The translations under genes and the position numbers were made by a program. From Hungatella sp. UBA7603 (GTDB lineage Bacteria; Bacillota; Clostridia; Lachnospirales; Lachnospiraceae), in contig DLJZ01000002.1 in the NCBI GenBank assembly GCA_002478865.1, forward strand, positions 1 through 64,000: a stretch of DNA of 64,000 nt. The letters are read 5' to 3'. Shown piece after piece: positions 25,847 to 33,746 of this stretch. How positions within the stretch are numbered: position 1 is the first letter of the stretch; each line of letters begins with the position of its first letter. The notes beneath the pieces were generated by a model, which was given only the letters and a program-made list of their open reading frames with translations, had not been told where the DNA came from and searched no databases.

Positions 25847-25981
25847 AGTCTGACTTGTCAGACTCTGGCGCTGACGCGCTGTCACTTTAGTGACATCTTC
25901 CTCTTAAGCGTCATGTGCATCCTGCAGGTCGTGCTTTTTATTTTATAGGGGAGTTCGTAGAACTTTCCTATAAAATAAAAA
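25847..25981. repeat. Cluster of three palindromes in the mupG/kinase intergenic region
   Basis: Three inverted repeats follow each other: AGTCTGACTTGTCAGACT (25847-25864), GTCACTTTAGTGAC (25881-25894) and a large hairpin at 25935-25981 with a perfect 15-bp outer stem (TTTTTATTTTATAGG against its complement) and an inner AGTTC/GAACT stem. No reading frame is present. It looks like a small non-coding repeat element. Confidence 0.6.
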
Positions 25982-26013
25982 TAAGCAGACTGCCAGTTTG
26001 ACAGCCTGCTTAT
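25978..26013 (-). terminator. Terminator of the mur operon
   Basis: On the minus strand, ATAAGCAG and CTGCTTAT close a stem whose inner part pairs GCTGTC-type bases with the CTGGCAG side; it is followed by TTTTTATTTTA. It lies 15 bp after the mupG stop. Confidence 0.75.
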
Positions 26014-26027
26014 CAATATTTATGCCC

Positions 26028-27077
26028 TTACAACAACTTTAATCCAAACCCCTTTTGAATATACGGCAGATACTTGATATCTGTTTCATCAATCTGACCG
26101 ACCACATTCAACCGAGGATCCGTAGGCAGATCTTTTCGGGCGATTTCAAGCTCTCCCATATATCTTAAATAATCTTTGTTGGAAATGCAAATGTTTCCTG
26201 CTTTTCTCATGAAAATATGATGCCTTGGTTGTGGTTTAATCTCTTGCTCATACTGTCTGGATTCCTGGGAGCGAAATATATAGTCACTGGAATCCGGCCT
26301 GTCATGATGTATGGTGCCTTTGATAAATTCATAATCAGGAAGAACGTCTGCTCTCAGTTCCACATAACCTTCGTTTAAACACCTAAGACCTTCCCAATCC
26401 CTATCCTTGATGTCCACATCTCCAATCAGCACCACATCACAGCAGCCCTCCTGAAACAGTTCCAGCATATTGAGCACTACGTCATCCCTTCGTCCACGGT
26501 GTTCTTCTACCGTAGGCAGCCCCTCAGATAGGGGACCCCGGAGTTCTAGATTCCCAGGTACAAATGCCATGGTAACAAATCCAAGATATTTTAACCTAAG
26601 ATTAATCTCCTTCACCCGTTGTAAAGACAGCCCGGTGTACTCCTTGGGATAAAAATTGTGACATGCGGCAAACTTGGTGAAATCCGCTCCGTACTCTTTC
26701 CATAAAACAAGTTCCTCTTCTGTAATGGTGGAGGCGTTAAATACAACGGAAAAGCTTTGGGCAATCTCAACCACTTCTTTGGCCGTAAAACCATAATCAA
26801 GCCTTAGGTGGGTGATACCAAGATCTTTCAATTCTTCCATCTTGGTAACACCAAGTTTTTTATAGGTCTCGGGGCCAACGTCTACGATTACCTTGCATTT
26901 GATTTCTCTGCAAAGGGAGAGAAGGGTTTTTATCTCCTCCTGGTAGTTGACCCCAGTTTCCTCTGGAATATGAAGAGAGGTAAAAACATACTCCGCTCCA
27001 TGTTCTCCTGCCTTTTTTATAATCCTGCTGTTTTTCTCTATACCACTTGAAACATAAAGAGAGATTCCAGTTTTCAT
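26028..27077 (-). CDS. mupG: 6-phospho-N-acetylmuramidase MupG (DUF871 family)
   Basis: A 349-residue protein of the DUF871 family, whose characterised member is MupG of Staphylococcus aureus, a cytosolic enzyme that splits the phosphorylated disaccharide MurNAc-6P-GlcNAc. The TIM-barrel start MKTGISLYVSSG, the segment ADFTKFAACHNFYPKEYTGLS and the C-terminal domain with GTIHHDRPDSSDYIFRS are typical. The context is decisive: it follows murR, murQ and murP in one operon, the same gene set as in S. aureus. It therefore belongs to uptake and recycling of cell-wall disaccharide. Start supported by GGGG-containing site 8 bp upstream. Confidence 0.9.
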   Translation of the reverse strand: MKTGISLYVSSGIEKNSRIIKKAGEHGAEYVFTSLHIPEETGVNYQEEIKTLLSLCREIKCKVIVDVGPETYKKLGVTKMEELKDLGITHLRLDYGFTAKEVVEIAQSFSVVFNASTITEEELVLWKEYGADFTKFAACHNFYPKEYTGLSLQRVKEINLRLKYLGFVTMAFVPGNLELRGPLSEGLPTVEEHRGRRDDVVLNMLELFQEGCCDVVLIGDVDIKDRDWEGLRCLNEGYVELRADVLPDYEFIKGTIHHDRPDSSDYIFRSQESRQYEQEIKPQPRHHIFMRKAGNICISNKDYLRYMGELEIARKDLPTDPRLNVVGQIDETDIKYLPYIQKGFGLKLL

Positions 27078-27080
27078 AGG

Positions 27081-28511
27081 TTATTCCCCGTATACTTCGT
27101 TGATTCTGTCTTCATCTACTCCAAAGAAATATGTAACAAGGAATCCGCCTGCATATGCCGTCAGCATTGCCAGCAAAAATCCCAACTGCTGTCCCGGCTG
27201 TACAATCAAAAGACCAAACAAACCGGAAACACCTTGTGAAACCGTACCAAGGTGAAGAATGGCAGCCAGGGCTCCTCCAAAACCGCTACCGATACAAGCG
27301 GTAAGAAAGGAACGTCCAAGAGGCAGAGTCACTGCATACATAAGAGGTTCCCCAATTCCAAGGATTCCTACTGGAATGGAGTCTTTGATATATCGTTTCA
27401 ACTTTTTATTCTTTGTCTTTATGTACAAAGCAAGACCTGCACCTACCTGGCCTCCACCTGCCATCATAAGGATAGGAAGTAAGTAATTGATGCCCTTTGA
27501 GGCACCAGCAGGGTCATTTAACATGGAGTGAATCGGGGTAAGTGCCTGATGAAGTCCAACGGCTACCAGTGGTAAAAATCCGGCGGACAAGATATAACCA
27601 CCTACCACTCCCATTTTTTCATAAGCAAAACTTAACACTGCAAAGATTACTTTTGTAAGACCTGCTCCCAGTGGCTGGATTACCATCAGTGCTACGATAC
27701 CACCAATAATCAGTACTAAAAGTGGACTTACAAAGGTATCAATAAGGTCTGGAATATATTTACGGATTTTCTTTTCCAATACGGCAAAGAACATACCTGC
27801 GATTAAAGCTGCCAAAAGACCACCGGAAGCCGGGTTAAAAACGGAATTGGTAATTGGCAAGATGATCTGGTTATCCTTAATGGTTGCCAAAAGTGGCATG
27901 GCAGGATTGACTATGGACATAGCTCCTGCGATAGCGCCAAGGGCGCCAGAACCGCCAAACTCTCTAGCGGCATTATAGCCTACCAAGATAGGTAGATAAG
28001 CAAACAATGCCCAGCCCATAGTGCGGATGCAAGCATACCACCAAACTCCATTTAAGGCGCCTCCAGTGGAAACATTGATTACATTGCAGATTCCATTAAT
28101 AAGTCCTGCTGCAATAATTCCAGGTAACAGTGCCACGAAAATGTTAGCTATTTTCTTTAGAAACCGCTGAACTGGTTTATCGTATTTTGCCTTCTGTACT
28201 GCTTTGTTTTCTCTTGCCACAGCCTCGATGTCCTGATCTTCTCCGTCTTGTGCCTGGCCTTTGGAAAGTCCGGTAAGCTGATAGAACTCATCGAGAACTT
28301 TATTTACCTTCCCCGGTCCAAAGACAATCTGGAGTGTGTCACTCTCCACCACGCCAAGTACCCCATCCAGCTTTTTGATTTTCTCAAGTTCAACCTTTGA
28401 TGTGTCTTTTAACCCAATGCGAAGTCTTGTCATACAGGCGGCATTGGAAGTAATATTAGACGCTCCTCCTAGAAGTACCAATAAATCTTTACTGATCTGC
28501 TTATAATTCAT
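27081..28511 (-). CDS. murP: N-acetylmuramic acid PTS permease, EIIBC (MurP)
   Basis: A 476-residue PTS permease. The N-terminal EIIB domain carries the phosphorylated cysteine C26 in NAACMTRLRIGL; a linker of about 25 residues leads to an EIIC domain with ten or so membrane helices (IVALLPGIIAAGLINGICN, LGIGEPLMYAVTLPLG). There is no EIIA domain, so it depends on a separate EIIA-Glc, as E. coli MurP depends on Crr; a candidate is encoded at 62741-63229. It imports MurNAc or MurNAc-GlcNAc as the 6-phosphate. It lies between murQ and mupG, 3 bp before the latter. Confidence 0.9.
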   Translation of the reverse strand: MNYKQISKDLLVLLGGASNITSNAACMTRLRIGLKDTSKVELEKIKKLDGVLGVVESDTLQIVFGPGKVNKVLDEFYQLTGLSKGQAQDGEDQDIEAVARENKAVQKAKYDKPVQRFLKKIANIFVALLPGIIAAGLINGICNVINVSTGGALNGVWWYACIRTMGWALFAYLPILVGYNAAREFGGSGALGAIAGAMSIVNPAMPLLATIKDNQIILPITNSVFNPASGGLLAALIAGMFFAVLEKKIRKYIPDLIDTFVSPLLVLIIGGIVALMVIQPLGAGLTKVIFAVLSFAYEKMGVVGGYILSAGFLPLVAVGLHQALTPIHSMLNDPAGASKGINYLLPILMMAGGGQVGAGLALYIKTKNKKLKRYIKDSIPVGILGIGEPLMYAVTLPLGRSFLTACIGSGFGGALAAILHLGTVSQGVSGLFGLLIVQPGQQLGFLLAMLTAYAGGFLVTYFFGVDEDRINEVYGE

Positions 28512-28556
28512 AAGTCACCCTCCTCTATCTATGTTTTTTTATACTAAACTTATCTT

Positions 28557-29468
28557 TTAAAACTCCTTTCTATCTATACTAAAAGCCTTTCGGATATTCC
28601 CTCCAGCTTCTACTATCATCTCTCTGGCTGTAGCCGCACCACATTCCGCTAAAATCATTAAAATAGCTGTCTTTACATGACCGTCTGACTGTTCCAATGC
28701 TTCTTTCGCCTTCTCACGGCTGCATTCGGTAGCGGTCATTACAATGTTTTGAGATCGAACCACCAGCTTTTCATTGCTCTGCTTTACGTCCACCATAAGG
28801 TTTTCATAAACCTTTCCAACTCCAATCATACTGCCTGTTGATATCATGTTTAGAATCATCTTCTGAGCGGTACCTGCCTTTAATCTGGTGGAGCCGGTCA
28901 GTACCTCTGGGCCTGTTAAAGGCTCTATGGCAAGCAGTGCTTCTCTGCCAATATCGGAATCTTGGTTACAAGCTATGGCAACTGTCTTACAGCCCATGTG
29001 ACCAGCAAATCGAAGCCCATAGATCACATAAGGGGTTCTGCCAGAAGCCGCAAGACCGATTACAATGTCTTCTTTTCTTAAACCAATTCCCTTTAATTCC
29101 TCTTCACAAAGAGTCTTACTGTCCTCTGCGCCTTCCACTGCTTCTACAAATGCCTGATCGCCTCCTGCTATGAGTCCAACCACCAGTTCTTTTGGAACTC
29201 CAAAGGTGGGAGGGCATTCCACGGCATCTAATACTCCTAGCCTGCCTGAGGTTCCGGCCCCAATATATATGATTCTACCACCTGATTTCAAACTCTCCGT
29301 TGCCCACGTAATCGCCTGGTCCACAGAAGGAAGGATTTCTTTGATGGCACTTACTACATTTCCATCCTCATGATTCATGATGGAAGCAATTTCAAAGGGA
29401 GTCATCTGATCCAGGTTCATGGTATCCGGATTACGCATCTCTGTGGTTAATTTTGATAAATCTATCAT
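28557..29468 (-). CDS. murQ: N-acetylmuramic acid 6-phosphate etherase (MurQ)
   Basis: The ATG at 29468 has GGAGG 10 bp before it and gives 303 residues, the usual MurQ length; upstream in-frame codons fall inside murR. The SIS domain shows IYIGAGTSGRLGVLDAVECPPTFG, the most recognisable MurQ stretch with the catalytic glutamate region, and GLAASGRTPYVIYGL. The enzyme removes D-lactate from MurNAc-6-phosphate to give GlcNAc-6-phosphate. It starts 1 bp before the murR stop codon region, so it is translated together with the regulator. Confidence 0.93.
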   Translation of the reverse strand: MIDLSKLTTEMRNPDTMNLDQMTPFEIASIMNHEDGNVVSAIKEILPSVDQAITWATESLKSGGRIIYIGAGTSGRLGVLDAVECPPTFGVPKELVVGLIAGGDQAFVEAVEGAEDSKTLCEEELKGIGLRKEDIVIGLAASGRTPYVIYGLRFAGHMGCKTVAIACNQDSDIGREALLAIEPLTGPEVLTGSTRLKAGTAQKMILNMISTGSMIGVGKVYENLMVDVKQSNEKLVVRSQNIVMTATECSREKAKEALEQSDGHVKTAILMILAECGAATAREMIVEAGGNIRKAFSIDRKEF

Positions 29469-29469
29469 T

Positions 29470-30318
29470 TTACGTTCCTCCGTCTTTTTGTATGTGGGTT
29501 CTGCCAAATTGTTTCATACAAAATTCGTAATTTCGGTTTACATAAGCTGTGAACAAGACGTCTATTACATTCAATTGAGTAATTCTCGATGACATGGCTC
29601 CGCTTCTGTGAATCAGCTCTGTAGCAGCTATGGGTAATACAAAATCAGCCTCTGCCGCCAGCTTGGAATCCACTGCCCTGGTGATTGCAATCACCTTTGA
29701 GCCATTTGCTTTGGATTCCTTGGCACAAGTAAGCATCTCTTTTGTCAGACCGGAGTAGCTTATGACAATGGCTAGGTCATCCTTTTTTAAGTTCTTTGCG
29801 GTTAAAAACTGTGCATGCCAGTCGTCACAAACATTGCAGATTACATCGGCTCGAAGCAGCTTTAAATATAAATCTCTGGCTACCAACAGGGAGGTACCTA
29901 GACCAAATAAGGTTACGGTTCTACTGGTTTCCAAAAGTTTGACACATTCAGTGATGACCTTTGGTTCTAATAGCTTTCTAGTAGTTTCCAGTGATTCAAT
30001 GTTTTTCTTTGTTACCTTATAGATGATATCCTCCACCGAGTCTTCTGGTGTGATGGTCTGAAATGAAATTTCCTTGCTCTCCCAAAACAACGCCACCTCA
30101 TAGGTTAGGGTGTTTTGGAAGTCCTTATACCCCTTGCAGCCCAGCTTTTTACAAAGCCTTACTACGGTGGCAGGTGAAGTATACGTTTCCTTTGCAATAT
30201 CCTTAATGCTTTTTCTCAGCATTGATTCTGGATTTCTCTGAAGCCGAATCATCAACTCCTTTTCCGCTTCCCCTGCATACTGGACATAGTCCTCGATTCT
30301 AACAAGCAGTCCTTTCAT
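29470..30318 (-). CDS. murR: RpiR-family regulator of the mur operon (MurR)
   Basis: I choose the ATG at 30318 (282 residues) because GAGAGG lies 9 bp before it; a second ATG 9 bp further upstream is too close to that site. The N-terminal helix-turn-helix reads SIKDIAKETYTSPATVVRLCKKLGCKGYKDF, standard for RpiR proteins. A C-terminal SIS domain (TLFGLGTSLLVARDLYLKLL, VISYSGLTKEML) would bind MurNAc-6-phosphate. It leads the operon murR-murQ-murP-mupG, and a palindrome over the promoter is a likely binding site, making it autoregulated. Confidence 0.9.
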   Translation of the reverse strand: MKGLLVRIEDYVQYAGEAEKELMIRLQRNPESMLRKSIKDIAKETYTSPATVVRLCKKLGCKGYKDFQNTLTYEVALFWESKEISFQTITPEDSVEDIIYKVTKKNIESLETTRKLLEPKVITECVKLLETSRTVTLFGLGTSLLVARDLYLKLLRADVICNVCDDWHAQFLTAKNLKKDDLAIVISYSGLTKEMLTCAKESKANGSKVIAITRAVDSKLAAEADFVLPIAATELIHRSGAMSSRITQLNVIDVLFTAYVNRNYEFCMKQFGRTHIQKDGGT

Positions 30319-30427
30319 AAGCCCCATCCTCTCTGAATGGCCAGATGAAATAATGTTCTTATCTCACAATTTATGTTAATTTCATTCTAGCTCTTTTGTT
30401 TTAAAGTTTCAATATTTGGCCAATCTT

Positions 30428-30448
30428 ATGAAACTTAGTTTCATTATA
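30428..30448 (-). promoter_or_regulatory. mur operon promoter with palindromic operator
   Basis: ATGAAACTTAGTTTCAT (30428-30444) is a perfect inverted repeat of seven bases around TTA. It abuts and overlaps a minus-strand -10 TATAAT (30443-30448), so a bound MurR would block transcription. The GAAAC/GTTTC wording suits RpiR-family sites. Confidence 0.55.
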
Positions 30449-30498
30449 TGATATATTTCTATAAGATAAAAGGGGTTGATTTTCTTACTGAAAGGAAA

Positions 30499-30542
30499 AA
30501 AGCTCTCTCCATTCCCGCTGATGCGGAAATAGAAAAAGCTTT
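30499..30542 (-). terminator. Terminator of the DJ-1/WYL/acetyltransferase operon
   Basis: A 20-bp stem with several G-U pairs closes a 4-base loop (ATCA) and is followed on the minus strand by TTTTTTCC. It lies about 10 bp after the DJ-1-like stop codon. Confidence 0.7.
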
Positions 30543-30552
30543 GATTTTTCGT

Positions 30553-31179
30553 TTATTTTTCTTTTTGAGATGCTTCCATTAAATCCATGAAATATTCAAG
30601 CCTTCCGGTTGAGAAATAGCCATACCAGGCATCAATTACTTCCTTGGTATAGATGGATAAGCACTCCAGAATAAGCTTTGCCCAGAGCAGACCTCCGGCA
30701 GAGCTGGCAGTAATGACGTTTCCATCCCTTACAGCCATCTCATTGACATAAAAGCGGCTGCCAATGTATTCCGTTGAGAATGCGGTAAGAAATTCTAAGG
30801 AATTGCTGGTATGGGTCCGGTTGTTTAAAACTCCTAAGTCTGCAAGCGCAAGGGTGGCTCCGCAGATGGCAGCAACTAGTATGTTCTGGTCAATACAAAG
30901 AAGTGCCAGATCAAGAACCGGCTTATGCACCTCTTCCTTCCAGGTATCGGCTCCAGGAAGTAATAAGGCCCCAACTAGATCCAGACTGATTTCATCTATG
31001 GAGCAGTCAGGTACCATAGTCATCCCTCCAAGAGTTCTTATGGGTTTCTTTGTGATTCCCACTGTTTTTACCTGGTACTTAACCTCATCTGCCATATCCT
31101 GTCTGGTCAGTCCCTGTAGAATATAGCCTGTTTCCCAGTCTGCCATAGTGTCTAATAGATAAATATATATGTTTTTCAT
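30553..31179 (-). CDS. DJ-1/PfpI-family protein
   Basis: A 208-residue protein of the DJ-1/PfpI superfamily. The nucleophile elbow is AAICGATLALA with the conserved cysteine, and VGALLLPGADTWKE supplies the upstream acidic/glycine region. Members include glyoxalases, deglycase-like enzymes, chaperones and amidases, often tied to stress. It is preceded by a WYL regulator whose stop overlaps its start (ATGA), so the regulator probably governs it. The precise activity cannot be told. Confidence 0.8.
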   Translation of the reverse strand: MKNIYIYLLDTMADWETGYILQGLTRQDMADEVKYQVKTVGITKKPIRTLGGMTMVPDCSIDEISLDLVGALLLPGADTWKEEVHKPVLDLALLCIDQNILVAAICGATLALADLGVLNNRTHTSNSLEFLTAFSTEYIGSRFYVNEMAVRDGNVITASSAGGLLWAKLILECLSIYTKEVIDAWYGYFSTGRLEYFMDLMEASQKEK

Positions 31180-32108
31180 TTGTTATCCTCAATTCTTTCA
31201 TAATGGCTTAAGATATCCACACAATCCTTCTGAATTCGTTCTATTAAAGATATAGGTTCCAGTACTCTGGCAGCCCCTCCAAAAGATAAAAGTATTCCGT
31301 ACCAAAATGTCTCATTCTCCGGAACAAATATCTCACATTCAAACTCACCGGTTTGATATTCTTTTGTAATGGAGGACCCTAAATACTCCCTGCATCTGGA
31401 CCTAAGCCTGTCCTGGCACAAAAGCCGTACCTTGATTCGTTTCCGGTAATCCTCTTTGCTTTTTAAAAATGCCTTTACCTCATTGGTATCATGCGCTCTT
31501 CCATTTACCTCTCCCGTTGCGTTCAGATGATCCATTCGTGTTACCTTATACATTCGGTACTCTTCATGCTTTAAGGAAAAACCAATCAGATACCAATGGT
31601 ACCACTGATAAATCGTACACACCGGCTCTATCTCTACCTGGCTTCTTTCATCTTTGGCGTTGGTATAAGCAAAAGAAATTCTCACCTTTTTCTGAATCCA
31701 TTGGTTTAAAAGATAGAGAAGCTCATTGGTGTCCCTGTTCTCATGAACCACGCTTAAATCCAGAATCATAGGCGATTTAGGGGAAGAAGAGAGGCTTTCC
31801 ATCTTTTCTAAGGTGGCTTCCAGCTCCCTATCATGATAAGCAGAGGCCAGGCTTTCTAAGGCACTGACAACAAAGCTGTAATCCATCTCTCCTGCCACCT
31901 GCCGCTGCATCTCAAAGGTTTCCATGATTTCAAAACCGCCGTCAGTCCCGAAATTTGAAGAGACTGGAATACCAGCCATACACAGGGTATCCATATCCCT
32001 CATAATGGTTCGGGTGGAAACCTCAAAATGCTCTGCCAACACAGATGCCTTTGTTCTCCCATGATTTAATAAATAAATAGTAATACCTAACAAGCGGTCA
32101 ATTTTCAT
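31176..32108 (-). CDS. WYL-domain transcriptional regulator (YafY-like)
   Basis: The ATG at 32108 (310 residues) has AAAGGAAA upstream and begins directly at the DNA-binding domain; a frame extending to 32174 overlaps the acetyltransferase gene. The N-terminal helix-turn-helix reads KASVLAEHFEVSTRTIMRDMDTL (DeoR-like). The WYL domain follows with the family sequence YQWYHWYLIGFS and KVTRMDHL, then a C-terminal WCX-type region. WYL domains bind ligands or nucleic acid. Gene order acetyltransferase, regulator, DJ-1 suggests a small stress-response operon. Confidence 0.85.
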   Translation of the reverse strand: MKIDRLLGITIYLLNHGRTKASVLAEHFEVSTRTIMRDMDTLCMAGIPVSSNFGTDGGFEIMETFEMQRQVAGEMDYSFVVSALESLASAYHDRELEATLEKMESLSSSPKSPMILDLSVVHENRDTNELLYLLNQWIQKKVRISFAYTNAKDERSQVEIEPVCTIYQWYHWYLIGFSLKHEEYRMYKVTRMDHLNATGEVNGRAHDTNEVKAFLKSKEDYRKRIKVRLLCQDRLRSRCREYLGSSITKEYQTGEFECEIFVPENETFWYGILLSFGGAARVLEPISLIERIQKDCVDILSHYERIEDNK

Positions 32109-32115
32109 TTTCCTT

Positions 32116-32688
32116 TTACTCCTGTGTTTTTGTAAGAACGAAATAATCTCCATATTCCGTTCCATCGTGACCAATCAATTTATGAGTCGTTGGTGAAAAT
32201 CCCAGTTGATTCAAGGCCTCAATTCTGTTTCCAGCTTCTTTCATGGCCTTGGTGGCTATAAACTCACAGTGAAATCTATCCCATGTGTTTGGTATCATTA
32301 AGGAGAGTATGTCCGTAATGACCTCTTTCCTTTCATAATCGCTGCGAAGATCTAATCGTAACAAGCCACAATCATGAAAGTAATCCGTAGAATCCCGATG
32401 AAACAGTTCTATGGTCCCCACCACTTCCCCTTTCTCTTTTCCAAAGATTGTCCACCGGACATACCGCTTCTTTTCATATTCCAGAATCCAGAACCGGATT
32501 GCCTCTTCCATTCGGTCTAAGGTCCTATAATAAAATCGGTCTCCATGGCAATTATCGCTGTTAAAAAGTGGAACGGACCGCTCATCACTATAAACCTTTA
32601 ATAAACCAGGTGCGTCCTCCATGGTTACAAACCTAAGAATATACTGGTCGTTTTCCAGAACCGGACAGCTTTTATATACATCTCCCAT
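32116..32688 (-). CDS. GNAT-family N-acetyltransferase
   Basis: A 190-residue acetyltransferase of the GNAT fold. FVTMEDAPGLLKVYSDERSV is the usual N-terminal strand and helix, GKEKGEVVGTIELF is the central beta hairpin, and FIATKAMKEAGNRIEALNQLGF holds the acetyl-CoA-binding C-terminal part. The RimJ-like layout suggests an amino group on a protein or small molecule as substrate. It is first in the transcript with the WYL regulator and DJ-1 protein, spaced by 7 bp from the former. A GGAGG site precedes the ATG. Confidence 0.78.
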   Translation of the reverse strand: MGDVYKSCPVLENDQYILRFVTMEDAPGLLKVYSDERSVPLFNSDNCHGDRFYYRTLDRMEEAIRFWILEYEKKRYVRWTIFGKEKGEVVGTIELFHRDSTDYFHDCGLLRLDLRSDYERKEVITDILSLMIPNTWDRFHCEFIATKAMKEAGNRIEALNQLGFSPTTHKLIGHDGTEYGDYFVLTKTQE

Positions 32689-32719
32689 AGTAATCTCCTC
32701 CTTTTAATCTATCATAGCA

Positions 32720-32757
32720 AAACGACTATGACACCTGTATGTCATAGTCATTTTTTT
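32720..32757 (-). terminator. Terminator behind allE
   Basis: GACTATGACA and TGTCATAGTC pair around a 6-base loop, followed by TTTT on the minus strand (and a longer T-run on the plus strand). It ends the single-gene allE transcript. Confidence 0.75.
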
Positions 32758-32779
32758 CCTGTACTGATTCGTTTTTCAT

Positions 32780-33571
32780 TTATAATCTTACATCACGGTT
32801 GCAATCCTTTGAATAGATATAGGCAAATAAATCTTCCCGACCAACCCCGTATGCGGCCTGAGGACAATAGGCTCCCATAAACAGGTAATCCCCCTTCTTA
32901 ACAGGAATCCAATCCTGATCCAGGACATACATTCCTTCACCAGAAAAGATATAAGCTCCATGTTCCTGGACATGAGTTTCAATATATCCATGACAAGCCC
33001 CTGGCTTAAAGGCAAGGATATGAAAGTTCATGTCAAAGCCTAAGTTCGTTGCGGAAGGAAGGAAATCCTTTACCAGCACATCGTCCATGCCTTCGTAATG
33101 TACCCAGTCCACATCATTGATGTTACCAATTACTGTATGGGCTTCATATCCCTCTATCCTGTTATACAGTCGTTTATATAAAAAGCATCTGGCACTGGTA
33201 TCTCCTGCATTTTCAAAGTGAAGCTGGGTTCCCTCTGGGCAGTAGATATAACCGCCGTCTGTAACCTGCGCTTCTTCTTTCTCATTCCACACTTTTACCG
33301 TTCCTTCAAATACATAAAAGAAGATTTCCTCCCCAGAAACACCAAATCCGGTTCTGTTTCCACCTCCTGGCGCTACATTTACCAAGTAATCCACAAAAGA
33401 AGCCCCAAGTAAGGGAGATCCAAGAATGGTAATCTCGCATTGTTCAAAACCTGGAATCGTATTTTTTACAAGCCCATCTGGTTCGAGAATTGCATAATTA
33501 CCTTTTTTGATGACAGAACGCGTGCTTAAAATGTCCTTGCGGTATCCTGTGTTTCCATTGAAATAACTCAT
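32780..33571 (-). CDS. allE: (S)-ureidoglycine aminohydrolase (AllE/YlbA)
   Basis: This 263-residue bicupin matches the ureidoglycine aminohydrolase AllE over its full length; characteristic strings are PDGLVKNTIPGFE, LGASFVDYLV, HGYIETHVQEHGAYI and the C-terminal IYSKDCNRDV. The enzyme releases ammonia from (S)-ureidoglycine, giving (S)-ureidoglycolate in purine/allantoin breakdown. The H-x-E-x-H residues in HVQEH form the manganese site. No allantoinase, allantoate amidohydrolase or ureidoglycolate gene is nearby, so it stands alone with its own terminator. A strong AGGAGG site precedes the ATG. Confidence 0.93.
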   Translation of the reverse strand: MSYFNGNTGYRKDILSTRSVIKKGNYAILEPDGLVKNTIPGFEQCEITILGSPLLGASFVDYLVNVAPGGGNRTGFGVSGEEIFFYVFEGTVKVWNEKEEAQVTDGGYIYCPEGTQLHFENAGDTSARCFLYKRLYNRIEGYEAHTVIGNINDVDWVHYEGMDDVLVKDFLPSATNLGFDMNFHILAFKPGACHGYIETHVQEHGAYIFSGEGMYVLDQDWIPVKKGDYLFMGAYCPQAAYGVGREDLFAYIYSKDCNRDVRL

Positions 33572-33655
33572 GTTTTCCTCCTAAGATTGTTATGCAAAAG
33601 GCTGCGCCGTTAGTTAAATGAAATCATAGCATAAAAGCGAGAAATTGCAATAGAA

Positions 33656-33693
33656 AAATCCGGATTGGAACACTCCTGTTCCAACCCGGATCT
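33656..33693 (-). terminator. Terminator of the xylan-glycosidase operon
   Basis: TCCGGATTGGAACA pairs with TGTTCCAACCCGGA around a 4-base loop with one bulge/mismatch; the minus strand continues with ATTTTTCT. It lies about 55 bp after the GH30 stop. Confidence 0.8.
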
Positions 33694-33746
33694 TTATTAT
33701 TATTCATTCTTACCAACCACTGTCACCAATTAATGCAGCGTTATTT

